64,000 nucleotides of DNA, taken from Lycorma delicatula (Eukaryota > Arthropoda > Insecta > Hemiptera > Fulgoridae). Position 1 is the stretch's first letter. Each line of letters begins with the position of its first letter. The stretch lies in contig NC_134465.1 of NCBI RefSeq assembly GCF_047948215.1, positions 19,054,022 through 19,118,021 on the forward strand, given 5' to 3'. Below the pieces are notes generated by a model, which saw nothing but the letters and a program-made list of their open reading frames with translations, made no database searches and had not been told where the DNA came from. A program made the translations under genes and the position numbers. Below, in pieces: positions 1 through 9,787 of this stretch.

Positions 1-27
1 GATACTCACTATATAAGCGTTTCGGAA

Positions 28-78
28 CGTATGATGTCCTGAAAATTTGTTACATTCTTCGTAAACCATTTTATATAT
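28..78. repeat. Fragment of mariner-like terminal repeat (repeat family F)
   Basis: This stretch contains atgtcctgaaaat followed by ttacattcttcgt. The same words occur at 50254-50306, where they run into a terminus ending ctctgtata, and in reverse complement near 21070-21100. I read it as the end of a family F element, probably non-autonomous. Only the end is visible here. Confidence 0.4.
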
Positions 79-780
79 TAAGTAAAAAAAAATTAATTGT
101 ATTATAAAAACGTATCGATTCGTAATATTTAATAGCATGCAGAAATGATACAACCGCTTATCCTTTACTACTATTATATTGGTGAAGCGGGTACCAATAA
201 AAACCTGAATAGCTTCTATTACTGATCTCTATAACGAAATTGTAAAACCGCAGAAAACCTATTTCGGTGAACAATAGAATCGGAAATGAACTTCTCCCAC
301 ACAAACAATCTATCTCTAAAATCATTCGGATTTTAATTTCACGTTTTATTACTATAAATTATTTTTAACAACCGCAATATTAAACTGTGCATTATGCAAC
401 AGTTATAAATTTATATAATATAAAAATAATAATAATAATTATAATTTTACGTATGATTATATTTGATTAAAATAAAATTACCGTAAAAAATATATCCTTC
501 CATAAATTCATGTTAGAAAATCCATACCTGCAACAAAAAAAAAAAAATTAATTGAAAACAATGCTCTAAATTTTAATTACCATTTTCAGGGGAAAAAAAC
601 AATATTATTTTTTAAAAAATCATTTTAGAGAGTAAAATAAATTATTTAGGAAAATTCAATAAGTCCTAGGAATCACCGTCAAATTAGGGGGAGCACTCGT
701 AAATTTTCCAGTAACGGAAAGTACGATTTTGTATTATAGCAGACCCCAAGAATATGGTCCATGCCATAGGCAGCTACACG
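79..780. other. AT-rich sequence without recognisable gene
   Basis: The stretch is dominated by A/T runs and short AT microsatellites. I see no open frame of useful length and no repeat I can match to the rest of the window. Confidence 0.5.
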
Positions 781-1099
781 AAAATGTGAAAAAGCACGCG
801 CTGGAAGGGCGAAAGAGAAGGTAATTAGTAAAAACTAATTACGTATTTGTTTCTGTGTACGTAGAAATTTAAATTAAGCACCATTGGACTACAGTGTTTT
901 TAAGCGGATATTTTATACGATTATTATCTAATAATAATAAAAAAATATTATCTGAATATTATTATTTATTCGGTTAAACCGAATACGGGTTTTAAGCAAA
1001 ATGTGCTAAATACCGGGTACCGTATTCTTGAATGTGATAAGTGTAGAATTAGATTAAAACCTAAGCACGGTCAAAAATCTTAGCAGATTACTCGGTAAT

Positions 1100-1801
1100 A
1101 TGACAGGATCCAGAGCTGCGAAGCGTAAGATTTACGCTCGCGTAGTTAATTCCATCTTACTTTACGGTATACAAGTCTGGGAAAGAGCTCTGCGTGCCGA
1201 CAAGAACAGAAGAGCCCTTGAAGGAATTCAACGGCGCATGGGCTTAAGAGTGATATGCGCATATTCTTCAGTCTCCACCGAGGCGGTATTCGTAATCGCA
1301 GGAGTTCCTCCGCTTAAACAACTGGCGGAGATGCGAGTGAATATAGCACGTGGAAAACCTTCTAAACAAGCATATGAAGAGATGCTGCGTAATTGGCAAC
1401 ATCGTTGGGATGTAGCCGACAGGGGACGATGGACACATCGTTTGATACCTTTGATCCGACCGTGGATAGAAAGGAAGTTCGGGGACATAAATTACTGGAT
1501 AACGCGATTTTTTACAGGGCATGGGTCGTTCAGGTCCTATTTATGTGCAAGACTAAGGGTAGGTAACAACAACTGTCCTTACTGTGGGGCATATGATTCC
1601 CCTGAACATGTAGTATTTGAATGTAACCGTTGGACTGAAAGCAGGCAATCCTGTGTAAGACGTATAGGGCCATTATCTACGGAGAATGTGGTGGATAAAA
1701 TGCTACTTAACGAGGATAACTTTAATGTGATCTCGTCGTTTATAACCGCAGTTATAAAGAAGAAAGATGAGGAAGCTCGTCAAGAAGAAACCGCTCGCTG
1801 A
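1100..1801 (+). pseudogene. C-terminal part of R1-clade-like reverse transcriptase ORF
   Basis: The frame is already open from about 1058, so the ATG at 1100 is internal and the true N-terminus, with the endonuclease and catalytic RT motifs, is missing. The segment begins just before SILLYGIQVW (residues 18-27), a motif typical of the thumb region of R1-type RTs. It then runs through an unspecialised linker to a CCHC zinc knuckle: C159, C162, H170, C175 (spacing CX2CX7HX4C), characteristic of R1/LOA-group pol C-termini. After the knuckle comes a short basic and acidic tail ending QEETAR. In full elements this region helps position the RT on its RNA and target. No frameshift or stop interrupts the 233 codons, so the insertion is fairly young, but it cannot encode an active enzyme. 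The exact clade (R1 versus a sister clade) is inferred from motif flavour only. Confidence 0.75.
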
Positions 1802-2439
1802 TGACGGCTTGTCGTAGGTGCAATTTCAGTTTGTCAATATTTGAGAGAATGGGCAATATTGAAATATAGCTTTGAGTGTGGTTTACACACACAAAAAAAA
1901 AAAAAAAAATTATAAAATATGTATAAAAATGTATTAATATACTGAAAACTTACAAGAGGAAATTGTTTGTTGTTGAGGGGAAGTTGATGATGGAGCTCTG
2001 GTTTGTAGGTTTTATCGGATAAGTGGTGAAGGAACTTATAGATTCTTAAACTTTGTGTTTCTTATATTATAAGTTTATAAAAATTTGTTAAAAGATACTG
2101 AAAACTGTCATAAGGCTGTTTGTTGTTGACGGGTAATTTAAGGTGGTGCTCTTGCTCGATTGTGATGACGGACAGCCGAAGGTGGAGCTCATGCTCTTTC
2201 GTGCTTGCGTGGATGGGCAGAGAGGTGAAGAAACCTGAGGACTCCGTGGCTTATGTTTTAAACTAATTGGTTGGGTTGGTATGATATCATATAAAAAAAA
2301 GAGAGAGATTAAAGAATAGGGGTGACTGTTGCTGAGAGAACAAGGGTGGTGGACTCTCAGTAATCAGTGTATGATGAATATCTATAAAAGAAATAAAAGA
2401 GCTAACCGGTGAACTGACCTGCCGTGCCGGACATTTTTA

Positions 2440-2490
2440 CTTTACTCTAGCTCGCCTCCCCGGCGGGCGGGGAGGCGAGCTAGAGTAAAG
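2440..2490. repeat. GC-rich perfect inverted repeat (23 bp stem, 5 nt loop)
   Basis: Arm 2440-2462 and arm 2468-2490 are exact reverse complements around the loop gcggg. The arms begin ctttactctagctcgcc. The hairpin lies about 90 bases upstream of the poly(A) tail of the R1-like element, in transcript sense, so it would fold strongly in the element RNA. It stands out against the AT-rich surroundings. Confidence 0.85.
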
Positions 2491-2717
2491 GACACTCCTC
2501 TGGCGCGAGTCAAACTTGATTGTAGATCCGTTCCAGAGGAGTAGGTGAGAATATAAAAAAAAAAAAAAAAAGAAAAAAAAAATTATTATCCTGTTTCCAG
2601 CTATTCTACTTGATTCCTTTTTTCGGTTCTTTTATTTTACAGAAAACTTTAACCGCGGCCAAGAAAAGCATTTTCTAGAGCAGCATCCCCACTAAAATTG
2701 GGTACGAGCCGCTACTG

Positions 2718-3010
2718 ACCAAAAGCAAGAACCATTTTCGTGAAATCTGATTTTTATAATATACAGCAGCGTTCTTCATCCCACCCGTTCAAGGAGATGG
2801 TAATATCTTTTATTGAGAAATATGAGACGATGAAAACTTAATGTTAAAATAAACTTAGGGGAGACTTTAAGTTAAAACAAATTTTATGAGGAAGGAACAT
2901 TTTTTATTTCTCCCAAAAAGCAGTACCGTAATAGAATTCCAGTACCAGTGCACCCATTAGCAAAAATGAACAAGTAACGAACCATTACTTCAGCGTTGAT
3001 TTGAAAATGA
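2718..3010. other. Unannotated AT-rich interval
   Basis: Flank of the hAT-like copy A. No coding potential or matching repeat is visible up to the duplicated block that begins near 3010. Confidence 0.4.
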
Positions 3011-3590
3011 CGAAATTAACAGTGATGTTTTGATTATTTAAATAAATAATTAGCATTACCCACCGGGTTGGTCCAACGATAAACGCGTCTTTCCAAATCA
3101 GCTGATTTGGAAGTCGAGAGTTCCAGCGTTCAAGTCCTAGTAAAGTTGGTTATTTGTCAATGTTAGCGAGCGAAGCAAGCGTAAAGATATTTGGTTAAAT
3201 TATATTTATAAAATAAATAAATATAAACGGTTACAAAAATTGTTGTAATGTTATATCGGGTATATTAACAATAATCCAAAAGTTTGCCGCTTATAAATTA
3301 TAGATGAAATTAAGCAAACTTAACCTACGCTCGATTCGCTCGCTAACCTCGACTGATTAACAGTAATGTTCTGATTATTTAAATAATAAATAATCGCAAT
3401 AATTACTGAATTTATTATTTAAACACTCAAAACATTACTGTGCTAATTAGTCAAGGTTAGCGAGCGTAGGTTAAGTTTGGTTAAATTATATTATAAAATA
3501 AATAAATATAAACGGTTATAAAAAAGGTAATATAACGGTTATATCGGGTGATTTAACAATAACCCAAAATTTTGTAATTTATTGGTCGAC
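3010..3590. repeat. Tandem duplicated AT-rich unit with internal inverted repeats
   Basis: Two related units follow each other (roughly 3010-3300 and 3355-3590). Each has attaacagt-atgtt-tgattattt, then gttagcgagcg, then ggttaaattata, then aataaatataaacggtta, then gttatatcggg. Inside the second unit, aacttaacctacgctcg (about 3315) is the reverse complement of cgagcgtaggttaagtt (about 3465), so the block also folds back. The first unit carries a SINE head at 3058-3155. The block is probably a non-autonomous DNA element that duplicated; no coding sequence is seen. Confidence 0.55.
3058..3155 (+). repeat. SINE family 1, head fragment
   Basis: It begins cccaccgggttggtcc and contains the gctgatttggaagtcgagag core and the B-box-like gttcaagtcc. 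The copy stops shortly after cctagtaaag, so only the tRNA-related head survives. It lies inside the first unit of the duplicated block. Confidence 0.7.
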
Positions 3591-3639
3591 GGGTAATACG
3601 TACGTACCGTGCTGTTTTAAATTAAGAGCACGAGATGAT

Positions 3640-4100
3640 AGGAAACTCTGTCCTAGTTCTAAGGGTGTTTAAGGAACATTTATACTTTGCTAGCATCAAA
3701 CTTCTACTAGAGCTACGTTGCAAGAAGGAAAGTACGGTAATCCGTCAGAAAATGGGGTATGAGTGGTTTTTTTTCATTTCTCGACGTTTCATGACCCAGG
3801 ATCCTAAAAAAATAAATAATGTTCGTACGTGCGTAGTATATACGTACCTTTTGAATGGATAAACCGGTTTTGAAAAGTGGGAAAATATATTGAGGAACAT
3901 ACGGGGAAATTTGTTGGTAAAACTTTAAGGATGTCAATAATTTCAGAGGAAGAGCGTTTTTTAGGGTCAGTTTTCTCAAAATTTTGCAAACATAACCAAA
4001 CTTTATATTAATCTCAGTATAGGCGAGTAGGCTTATCTTACCGTATAAAAAAATAATTTGCTCCTAAATTACCCCTTCCTCAAAAATCGAAAAAAAGCTT
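3640..4100 (-). repeat. Interspersed repeat family G, copy 1
   Basis: In reverse orientation this matches 34730-35110 and 51572-51965. Shared signs are the end gaaggaaagta, a central run of tacgtacgt-like repeats, the phrase aattttgagaaaactgaccc, and cttatcttac near the other edge. Any reading frames in it are short and not conserved as protein between copies. Likely a non-autonomous DNA transposon of unknown superfamily. Confidence 0.55.
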
Positions 4101-4501
4101 ATTCTTCAACGGAATTTTTTTGTGTAATCCTAAGCAGAATAGTAAATACAGTGAACCCCCCCAAAAAATTAATTAATTAATAAAAACATACTTTGTGGTC
4201 CATTCCAGGAGGGGGGAACCGATAAACGTTTAAAAATATAGATTTTTTTTGTATTTTTTAAAACTTATTTTGGTTTATTTCAACTTTCAATAATAGTATT
4301 ACAATAAAATTTCATCATGATTCACCCTCTCACTCCAAAAAAGAACTCTTTATTTTTATTGTTTGTACTTTTTGGTGGATTTTTTTCAATTTCTTCCATT
4401 TAACAAAATAAACAGAAAAATAAAACGATTTCTTAGAAAATAATTTTGGAGGGGAGCAAAACAAAATAGAGAAATACCGATTTTTGAATTTTAAATTTTT
4501 T
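4101..4501. other. AT-rich interval without recognisable feature
   Basis: Homopolymer-rich sequence leading up to the target duplication of the RTE copy. Nothing coding is visible. Confidence 0.35.
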
Positions 4502-4513
4502 TTCGATTTATTT

Positions 4514-5208
4514 TTTTTATTTATTGTCTTCAGTCATTTGACTGGTTTGATGCAGCTCTCCAAGATTCCCCATCTAGTGCTAGTCGTTTCATTTCAGTAT
4601 ACCCTCTACATCCTACATCCCCAACAATTTGTTTTATATACTCCAAACGTGGCCTGCCTACACAATTTTTCCCTTCTACCTGTCCTTCCAATATTAAAGC
4701 AACTATTCCAGGATGCCTTAGTATGTGGCCTATAAGTCTGTCTCTTGTTTTAACTATATTTTTCCAAATGCTTCTTTCTTCATCGATTTGCCGCAATACC
4801 TCTTCATTTGTCACTTTATCCACCCATCTGATTTTTAACATTCTCCTATAGCACCACATTTCAAAAGCTTCTAATCTTTTCTTCTCAGATACTCCGATCG
4901 TCCAAGTTTCACTTCCATATAAAGCGACACTCCAAACATACACTTTCAAAAATCTTTTCCTGACATTTAAATTAATTTTTGCAGTAAACAAATTATATTT
5001 CTTACTGAAGGCTCGTTTAGCTTGTGCTATTCGGCATTTTATATCGCTCCTGCTTCGTCCATCTTTAGTAATTTTACTTCCCAAATAACAAAATTCTTCT
5101 ACCTCCATAATCTTTTCTCCTCCTATTTTCACATTCAGCGGTCCATCTTTGTTATTTCTACTACATTTCATTACTTTTCTTTTGTTCTTGTTTATTTTCA
5201 TGCGATAG
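4514..5208 (-). mobile_element. RTE-clade retrotransposon, 5'-truncated copy with 12 bp target duplication
   Basis: On the minus strand this is a near match to the last third of the long RTE copy at 41063-42957. It is flanked by perfect 12 bp duplications, ttcgatttattt, at 4502-4513 and 5209-5220. The 3' end is the stop codon followed by agacaataaataaa, so there is almost no 3' UTR. Confidence 0.9.
4530..5201 (-). pseudogene. RTE reverse transcriptase, C-terminal segment
   Basis: The open frame (223 codons) starts after the catalytic FADD motif and covers the RTE thumb and C-terminal domain. It contains EEFCYLGSKITKDG (about residues 35-48), YGSETWT (about 95-101) and the terminal GRPRLEY...ASNQSND. 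It lacks the endonuclease and RT palm, so it cannot be active. The ATG is internal; the element reads in from 5208. No stop interrupts it and differences from the 41-43 kb copy are few, so the insertion is recent. The clade assignment rests on YGSETWT plus the RLIGHILRH-type tail, found in RTE-like endonuclease-RT proteins of many animals. Confidence 0.85.
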
Positions 5209-5220
5209 TTCGATTTATTT

Positions 5221-5800
5221 AAACATACGATATAACGATAATTTTACAATAAAACTTCATCAAAAATTATCCTCCAGCCGAAAAAATAAATTTTAGTCGA
5301 CTTTTATTTTTCCACCGTATAAGATATCAAATGCCAAGAAAGTATCAAAATTATTTTAAATTGTCACCATTTTTAACACGAAATAAAGGATTTTGGTAGC
5401 AGCCCTAATTATCATTAATAATGTTTTTAAGGAGTCTATCGTATACCTTTCTTTTATTTAATCATAATATTTGAATACTTATTAGGTAATTGGATAAGAA
5501 TAATTTGAAATCTTTTTCATGATACTCTAGCACCTCTATTATTATTATTTCATTTTCAGACTTTTTATAAGCACAGATCGAAATTATTCGTATACATTAT
5601 AAACGACCCTTTCTTTCCCTTTATTTATTTTATGTATACTGTAATTATTATTCTTCACTTATATCTATTTTTTATTAATTTATTAATTATATATAATAGT
5701 AATGATGTTTCAACAATAAAAATACTCATTTAATTATAAATTTTCACTGTTTGTAAAAAAATCTCGAGTAAACTTTATATAATAAATAAGACAAGTGTCA
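5221..5800. other. AT-rich interval, no feature recognised
   Basis: No coding potential and no repeat match that I can see between the RTE copy and the mariner-type element. Confidence 0.4.
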
Positions 5801-6690
5801 TAGTGTATTTCAAAATGAATACCGGAGATTTACAGCTATGTAATATTTATCAAATTTCAAGTACATCGATTAAATATTCAGGAAACGATAGAACAACTCA
5901 AACAGGTTTTCGTGTAACTGTTCAACGTGAACACCATTCATTACACGGCACACATCCAGCGGACCGGAAAGTTCATCCCGTATTTTAATCAGCAAGTCTG
6001 GAGTAATCGACGCGACAGCTGCTTCAATCCTGTGTCTCAAGCCGGGTAGATCAGCCGGTAACGGTGGAACATACACTTGATCCTTTATAAATCCCCAAAG
6101 AAAAAATCGCACGGAGTCAGATCGGGCGAATGTGAAGGTCACGGCAAATAAGCTCTGTCATCTGGTCCCTGACGGCCGGTACAGCGATCGGGGAGAATTT
6201 CATTCAACCGATCGCGTATAGCATTATGCCAATGAGGAGGTGCACCATCTTGTTGCCAAATAAAGTTGTAGTTCGTACTGCAGTTGTAGCATGTAAACTT
6301 CATTCCAGACACACTTGCTTCCGCGAAAAAGAATTCGCAGAAACTCGCCTTCGGGCGAGTTTACTGTAACGTTTCACGGCACAAAAAACATTCGGTTTCG
6401 GGAAGTCTCGTTCACACTGCAATATTACGCGAGGATTTTCTGATCCCCGTATACGCAATTATGAGTGTTTAATTACCTGTTGATTCGTCGCTGAATACGA
6501 CACGATAAAGAAAGTCTTCGTCGTCACGGTTAATCGTATCGTTTACAAAGCTAGTAATCTGTAGGCCTTAGAGCTACTGCGCAGTTAAAACTGTTAGAGT
6601 TGCTTTTGCATCTCGTTAATCAAGGTACGTGAAACTTGAGAAATATTACGTAGCTTTAATACCTCGTTATTCATTTTGAAACAGCAATAT
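5801..6690 (-). mobile_element. Mariner-type (IS630/Tc1/mariner) element, degraded, with about 60 bp inverted repeats
   Basis: The left end (tttcaaaatgaatacc, then agctatgtaatatt, then tcaaatttcaagtac at about 5808-5864) is repeated in reverse complement at the right end (tttcaaaatgaataac ... agctacgtaatatttctcaag at about 6626-6682). Between them, on the minus strand, lies a decayed DDE transposase. At about 0.9 kb it is shorter than the usual 1.2-1.4 kb, so an N-terminal part is deleted. Confidence 0.8.
5870..6560 (-). pseudogene. Mariner-type DDE transposase remnant
   Basis: The minus strand encodes, across several frames, pieces in the normal order of an IS630/Tc1/mariner transposase. 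First comes VFSDEST, around the second catalytic Asp (about 6490-6520). Then WQQDGAPPHWHNAIRDRL (about 6200-6260). Then the C-terminal block DSVRFFLWGFIKDQVYVPPL (about 6060-6120), where the family normally has SPDLTPLDFFLWG. Then PLDVCRVMNG near the end. Frameshifts and a damaged SPD motif show it is dead. The helix-turn-helix DNA-binding N-terminus is not seen. Confidence 0.8.
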
Positions 6691-7775
6691 TAAGATTAAT
6701 AAATATTGTTGTTTTCACCGGATAATTCATGAATTTTCTTTGAATAATCTGCAAATTATGAATGGAAATTAATTACAGTTTTACTTATAAAATATCTACA
6801 GTTAAAAGAATAAAAATATTATGTTATGCAAATTAGTTTCCCAATGTTTCTTCTGAAATCAAATGCGATCTGATGGAAGACGGTAAAACTGCAATTTTTA
6901 TATTAAATGTTCTTAAAAATTGTTATAAGACGTGATTTTTGAAATATAAAAGTAATATAATATGTTTTATCACAAGCTATTAATAATATACATTATATAG
7001 TAATATCGTACTATATAACTACGTATTACGTAATTTTATATAACTTAAGAAGGAAGATAGCGTAGATAATAATCATAAAGCACAATGAAAAAGGATGGAT
7101 AAAAAAACCGCCCGTTCTAATAACCTAATAAAAATGTAAAAAATACGACATCAAATTTACAAGAATGAATTTATATTTTACTTTCATTTAATAAATAAAA
7201 GGTAAAAAAGGATAAATAATAAAGACAGAAAAAATAAATTAAAAAAAAGGTAAAATAAAATAAAATTCCAAATTGGAGATTAGTGTAAAGAAAGACTGCT
7301 CAAACGAGATCAACTCCGTTGTTAAAGAAAGACAAAAGAGTTTTCCATAAGTTCTTTTTAATACGAATTTATGTAATTAATTTAGGTAATAAAAAATAAA
7401 TCGGTAAAGATGTTAAACTTCTTTTAATTTACATCTTATATTTTACTTTTTTCTAGGTGATAAAAATTTAGTTTATTTAAAGATGATCGTTTCAATTTTT
7501 AAAACGATAAGAAATTTATCCTTTACCTTCAAAATAAAATGAAATCCACAACGTATAGTTTTAATCGTTAAAAAAATTCAATTACGTTTAAAAAGTAAAA
7601 ATTAAAATTAAGTCCAAATTTTTAACATGATTTATAACACGATTAGCATTATCTTTCAAATGCGGGATAATAAAGAGATTGTTTTGTAATTTGTGCAACC
7701 ATTAAATCTCCCGTCTTAGGAATTATTACAATTTTGCTATTTATAAAATATAGCGGCGTTAACGTTTCCTCTTCA
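6691..7775. other. AT-rich interval, no gene recognised
   Basis: Long A/T-rich stretch with many short A and T runs. I find no conserved protein motif on either strand and no match to the repeats described elsewhere in the window. Confidence 0.45.
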
Positions 7776-8150
7776 TAGCAACGTTTGATGGGAAAGCGGA
7801 AAGAAGAAGACTGGAAGCAATGGAAATGCGGATTTGGAAGAGAATAACAAGAACAAGCCGGGTGGATAGGAAAAGAAATGATCAAGTGTTAGCAGAAGCG
7901 AGCGGGAGGTGGTCCTTGCTAAATGTCATACGAAGTACAGCGAAATTGATAGGACATGTGATACGACATGACCGGTTCTTGACGAATATATTTGAGGGCT
8001 ACGTTTTGGGTAAAAAAACCTAGAAGTAGACTGAGAGCAACCATCATCAATAATGTTAAAGAAGAGATGGGCCTTGGTTCATGAAGTGAGAAGCGGAGAT
8101 GAGAGTGACATGGGAAAATCGACAGTGTAGCCTTTAGTGAATAATGATGA
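7776..8150 (+). pseudogene. RTE-like retrotransposon, C-terminal fragment (different subfamily)
   Basis: The plus strand reads ERRRLEAMEMRIWKRI, then SRVDRKRNDQVL, then AKLIGHVIRHD, then NNVKEEMG. This is the usual order of an RTE C-terminal domain (RRLEAFEMWCYRRM, WVDKVTNEEVL, KLIGHILRH). A small frameshift after GYVLGKKT separates the last part. The sequence differs clearly from the 41-43 kb family, so it is a second, older RTE lineage. Endonuclease and RT domains are absent. Confidence 0.7.
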
Positions 8151-8582
8151 TATAACACGTTATTCTTCCAAAAAGCGCTTCAAAATTATTCTCATTTATC
8201 TAACGACTAATATTATTTTTTAAATTAAAAGACTATAAATAAAATCAATAAAAAATTTATTACAATCGTATTTTTTCGGAAGTAAAGGTGTATAAAAAAA
8301 CAAAGAATTTTCAGTTGAACCGTCCTTCGAGATACAGTACATTTTTAATATCTTTTCAATTATTTTAATTTTCGAAAAGATTAAAAGAATTACGTCCCCT
8401 TACAGCCAGAATAAGAAAACGTTACCCGTTCAAAACAAAGTACTGTTGCAAATTATATCTAATCTACAAGGTAAATATGTCGACGACATTTAACACCACT
8501 TGAGTAGAACATAACGTGATATTCAAAATTGCAATGTCAAATTTTCCGCTAGGTAGACTGCACATCGATAACAGAGTATTCA

Positions 8583-9320
8583 GTATAGCGCATAATTTCC
8601 CCTTCTATACCGTAGAAATAAAAATAGACTTCATGAAAACTATCATCCTCTACTACGCAAAATTCACGATTTATTAACCAAAATGTACCGACCATTATCG
8701 GATGCATCTAAAGGTAAATGAGGAAACAAAAGAATCACAGAGAAAGATTAAGAACAATGATGACTAAGAAACGATAGAAGATTAAAGCATCAACGAAGAA
8801 TAAAGTTTGTTCACGCGGACCACAGATAGCAAATTCGATTAAAAAATAATAATAAATATGATTTAAAAAAATACCGTAATAATTTAATAATAACGTAATT
8901 AAAGAGGTAGGTGTTTTTGAAAGAGTAGTTAATATGCTCTGAACATGTCTCAGGAAAATAAATTTACCTGAAAACGTTTCACACTGTTTTATAAAAGAGA
9001 TAAATCGAACAACCGAGGCTATAATAGCAAGGAGTTTGATACTATAAAAACATACAGATATATTTCGATAAAAAATAGTAGGAATACATGATTGTAAAAG
9101 CTGTAGAAATCCTAAAAAATACTTAAATGTAAGTTTAGGAATAATTTGTCGCAGCGTGCAGTCTGAAAACATAGCAGATTGGTTACTATGTGCGGCACAG
9201 TATGAAGCGCCGCACATAGTTTCCCCTTCTAACTACCCGTTACCGTAGAAATATGGGATCACATGTTAGACACAACGGAAAATGCAAACTTCTTATGAAA
9301 ACTATCATCTTTACCGACAA
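8583..9320. repeat. Interspersed repeat family H, copy 1, bounded by partial direct repeats
   Basis: The core 8735-9170 matches 14100-14575 (shared tttgttcacgcggacca, caaccgaggctata and gtaggaataatttg-like words). Flanking it, 8583-8655 and 9215-9318 share tttccccttcta, accgtagaaata and atgaaaactatcatc in the same orientation, which resembles direct terminal repeats. A 160-codon minus-strand frame in the core aligns only partly with the second copy (CGPREQTLFF versus SGPREQTLFF) and looks hydrophobic by AT bias. I do not consider it a gene. Confidence 0.5.
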
Positions 9321-9785
9321 AAAATATCAGAATTTATTAAACAACATTTACTAAACATTATTAAATATACACCTAAAGACAAATTAAATCCGATACACAA
9401 CACATAACGGTAATCTAAGTATTAATATCACAGTACATATTTTTTTTTTTTTTTAAATAAATAATTTACACTCAACCCCCATTATCAGCGAGCGATTTTA
9501 CCGCAATGCTTTTCGGAAAAAATAAAGCTTCAAAAACTTATAAAGAAATTAAAAATTTACAGCTTTTAATTTTTCTTGGAAAGTTTTACTCCATTCATTT
9601 GCTACTTGAATGTGTGCTTGTTTTGAATGTGATAATTATATACAAAAGTCCATTGTGGATGTAATAGGACGATAGTTCATTGTGTGATATTATTATGCTA
9701 CGCAAACGACGAATTTAATTTATTAAAACAAAAATCAATCGTTTTTATTTAAAAAAAAAAAAAATCTGAAAGAATAAACACACAA
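9321..9785. other. AT-rich interval, no feature recognised
   Basis: Contains a T-run (about 9440-9452) and A-runs; no coding or repeat signal that I can support. Confidence 0.4.
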
Positions 9786-9787
9786 TT

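Larger units (their letters stand above)
1057..2581 (+). mobile_element. 5'-truncated R1-like non-LTR retrotransposon (3' end of pol plus UTR)
   Basis: The block opens inside a reverse-transcriptase reading frame, continues through a C-terminal zinc knuckle, then about 780 bases of 3' UTR, and ends in an A-rich tail at 2555-2581. The uninterrupted copy at 56270-56290 reads gattattatcctg where this copy reads gatta, then the element, then attattatcctg. That gives a minimal 4 bp duplication, atta (1053-1056 and 2582-2585). Truncation at the 5' end is usual for target-primed reverse transcription. The UTR contains an internal A-run (1895-1910) and loosely repeated words (ttgttgttga, ggtggagctc). 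Confidence 0.75.
781..2717 (+). mobile_element. Copy A of exon-carrying hAT-like element, split by an R1-like LINE
   Basis: The outer parts 781-1056 and 2582-2717 match the element at 55258-56427. They include the exon-like end (aaagcacgcgctggaag), the splice donor at 821, the intron body, the acceptor ending at 2642 and the terminal inverted repeat ending at 2717 (gagccgctactg). The copy is truncated on the left around 781, so the left terminus, the start codon and the first codons are gone. Relative to the other copies the exon remnant has a small insertion (gcacgcgctgg) that breaks the frame. The copy is interrupted by a separate retrotransposon at 1057-2581. It is a dead relic, useful mainly as a dated host for the LINE. 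Confidence 0.7.

Noticed and set aside
1228..1522. Minus-strand frames at 1228-1522
   Set aside because: Antisense shadows of the R1-like pol frame at 1100-1801.
8735..9217. 160-codon minus-strand frame as a membrane protein gene
   Set aside because: It lies in repeat family H. The second copy (14.1 kb) keeps nucleotide similarity but not a continuous frame, and the hydrophobicity follows from T-rich codons.
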